Shown piece by piece: positions 6,220 to 7,030 of a stretch of 7,030 bases of DNA (position 1 is the first letter of the stretch; each line of letters opens with the position of its first letter). Where the stretch lies: assembly GCA_021835265.1 (NCBI GenBank), contig JAKBQK010000187.1, positions 1-7,030 of the forward strand, written 5' to 3'. A model generated the notes under the pieces. That model ran no database searches, had not been told where the DNA came from, and was given only the letters and a program-made list of their open reading frames with translations. The DNA comes from Thermoplasmata archaeon (GTDB lineage: Archaea; Thermoplasmatota; Thermoplasmata; Thermoplasmatales; Thermoplasmataceae). The position numbers and the translations under genes were made by a program.

Positions 6220-6489
6220 AAATTTCCTAACCTTTCCATGTGATTGATCCAATTTTAGATAATTTACTAGAATTACTTTAAAATACCTTTTGCACTTTGT
6301 TTCTAAATTTTTCATAAAATGTGCAAAATATTTTTCATGTATAATTGGATATAAAAATTATTGGAAAGAGCAATGATTAATAATGAATGTGGTTTACATA
6401 ATATTATCTAATTTGCATCATCTCTTAAACAATATCTGTGGAAAAATAAGTTTAAAATTAAACATAAATAGAATAATTTTTCTTGGGGT
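6220..6489. other. AT-rich intergenic stretch after the defence cluster
   Basis: No coding region was found on either strand; all frames are closed by frequent stops. The only structure seen is an 8-bp inverted repeat, listed separately. The composition is extremely AT-rich, similar to the gap upstream of the cluster. The stretch from the end of vsr to the next intact gene (6194-6838) is completed by the decayed gene at 6490-6778. Confidence 0.55.
6288..6328. repeat. Inverted repeat TTTTGCAC / GTGCAAAA
   Basis: TTTTGCAC (6288-6295) and GTGCAAAA (6321-6328) are perfect inverted copies separated by 25 bases. The pair could form a weak stem or be paired half-sites of a DNA-binding protein. It lies about 95 bases after vsr, downstream of the T-run, and no associated gene points to a function. 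Confidence 0.3.
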
Positions 6490-6778
6490 TCAATGAATTA
6501 AATCAAAATTATGTATCAAAACTATTCTAGAGTTTATATATCGAATTTTAGTCAGGGAAGAGTCTTTGAAATCCTTTTTTTCCATCTTAATTTCTTTGTC
6601 TAATTCCCTGATATTTTCTTTAGAATCAACTTATTATCATTCTTTCACTATTTATCAAGTGCTTCGTTAATTACCTTAGCATAAAAACTTTTTTACCTCA
6701 ATGTTTCAATCTGGCTATTTCCTTGAAACTTTTTTCTATGGATTCATCTAAATTTAATTTTACTCTCTTTCCGATATC
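6490..6778 (-). pseudogene. Decayed ribbon-helix-helix protein gene (probable)
   Basis: Reading the - strand, 6778-6701 encodes GKRVKLNLDESIEKSF followed by KEIARLKH and then a TGA. After a shift of one base in an A-run, 6692-6651 encodes KSFYAKVINEALDK and then two stops. A third frame, 6618-6493, reads ENIRELDKEIKMEKKDF and on to a TGA. Joined, the first two pieces match the ribbon-helix-helix pattern: a short beta strand of alternating residues (RVKLNLDE), helix 1 (SFKEIARLK), a basic/serine turn and helix 2 (AKVINEALDK). This order is typical of small DNA-binding antitoxin or repressor proteins. The missing ATG, at least two frame changes and several in-frame stops mean it cannot be expressed whole. 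The assignment is from pattern recognition, and AT-rich DNA can mimic lysine/glutamate-rich helices, so confidence is moderate. The charged third piece may be the rest of the same gene or unrelated. Confidence 0.42.
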
Positions 6779-6838
6779 TTATCAATAACTTGGAAAGAAA
6801 TTAATATTTATATTTTTAAAATGTTGAACAATTAGAAT

Positions 6839-7030
6839 TCAATTCCTGCCCTCAAATGACATCATTCTTCCGTCGGAATAAGTTCTGAAATAGTATTTAT
6901 AAGCCCTGTCACCTGATTTTGCAGTGCATTCCCTCCCTTTACTGTAGTTTCCAATGAGTTCTATATAATCAATGCTGTCCCAACCAGTTCTTTCCTTGAC
7001 CTCTTTTACCATGTTTTCAAAGATGTCTGC
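6839..7030 (-). CDS. Conserved-looking protein of unknown function, C-terminal part only
   Basis: An open frame of 63 codons enters from the right edge and ends at TGA (6839-6841, complement). It reads ADIFENMVKEVKERTGWDSI..., continues through LIGNYSKGRECTAKSGDRAY and ends in YSDGRMMSFEGRN. The start lies outside the window. I do not recognise the family. The product is a small or C-terminal globular domain, with a helix (FENMVKEVKERTG) followed by probable beta strands (YKYYFRTYSDGRMMSF) and no membrane segment. The DNA is visibly less AT-rich than the five-gene cluster and uses more G/C-ending codons. This suggests a resident chromosomal gene just beyond the island edge. It runs convergently towards the defence genes. 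Confidence 0.7.
   Translation of the reverse strand, partial: ADIFENMVKEVKERTGWDSIDYIELIGNYSKGRECTAKSGDRAYKYYFRTYSDGRMMSFEGRN

Noticed and set aside
6194..6838. Possible CRISPR array or tandem repeats in the AT-rich downstream gap.
   Set aside because: No regularly spaced identical units were found; similarities are short A/T words only.

Overview
The window looks archaeal, probably an AT-rich methanogen of the Methanosarcinales kind, though that placement is an inference. It opens with a tRNA-Pro gene that lacks an encoded CCA, has discriminator A and begins with G1. Weak or short gene leaders, TATA-like boxes about 25-45 bases upstream of genes, and a TTG start preceded by GGTGAT also fit archaea. 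No ribosomal or other phylogenetically decisive protein is present.

Layout: bases 53-125 are tRNA-Pro(CGG) on the + strand. Bases 126-638 hold no convincing gene, only a possible 19-residue ORF, a short palindrome and a candidate promoter. Bases 639-6193 carry five co-directional genes that form one coherent locus: a GHKL-fold ATPase (633 aa), an unrecognised 265-aa protein, a 239-aa protein resembling the DUF6339 group, a cytosine-C5 DNA methyltransferase (529 aa) and a Vsr-type endonuclease (137 aa). The first three are tightly coupled (20-base and 4-base overlaps). The methyltransferase follows after 52 bases. Vsr follows after 103 bases, with its own plausible TATA box and ribosome binding site. 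A T-run just after Vsr is a likely terminator.

Bases 6194-6838 are AT-rich and non-coding. On the - strand they contain what looks like a decayed ribbon-helix-helix protein gene, read in three successive frames with stops. Bases 6839-7030 are the 3' end of an intact - strand gene of unknown function, visibly less AT-rich than the cluster and probably part of the resident chromosome.

Functionally, the five genes look like a restriction-modification-type defence island beside a tRNA gene. The methyltransferase would mark host DNA. The GHKL ATPase (related to the MutL/MORC-like ATPases known from restriction-modification loci) and its two partner proteins would sense or act on unmarked DNA. Vsr would either repair T:G mismatches arising from 5-methylcytosine deamination or serve as the nuclease. 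No classical restriction endonuclease, Z1 helicase, DUF4420 or AIPR gene is present, although both edges of the cluster lie within the window. The restriction effector is therefore not obvious, and the two uncharacterised proteins are the most interesting unknowns.
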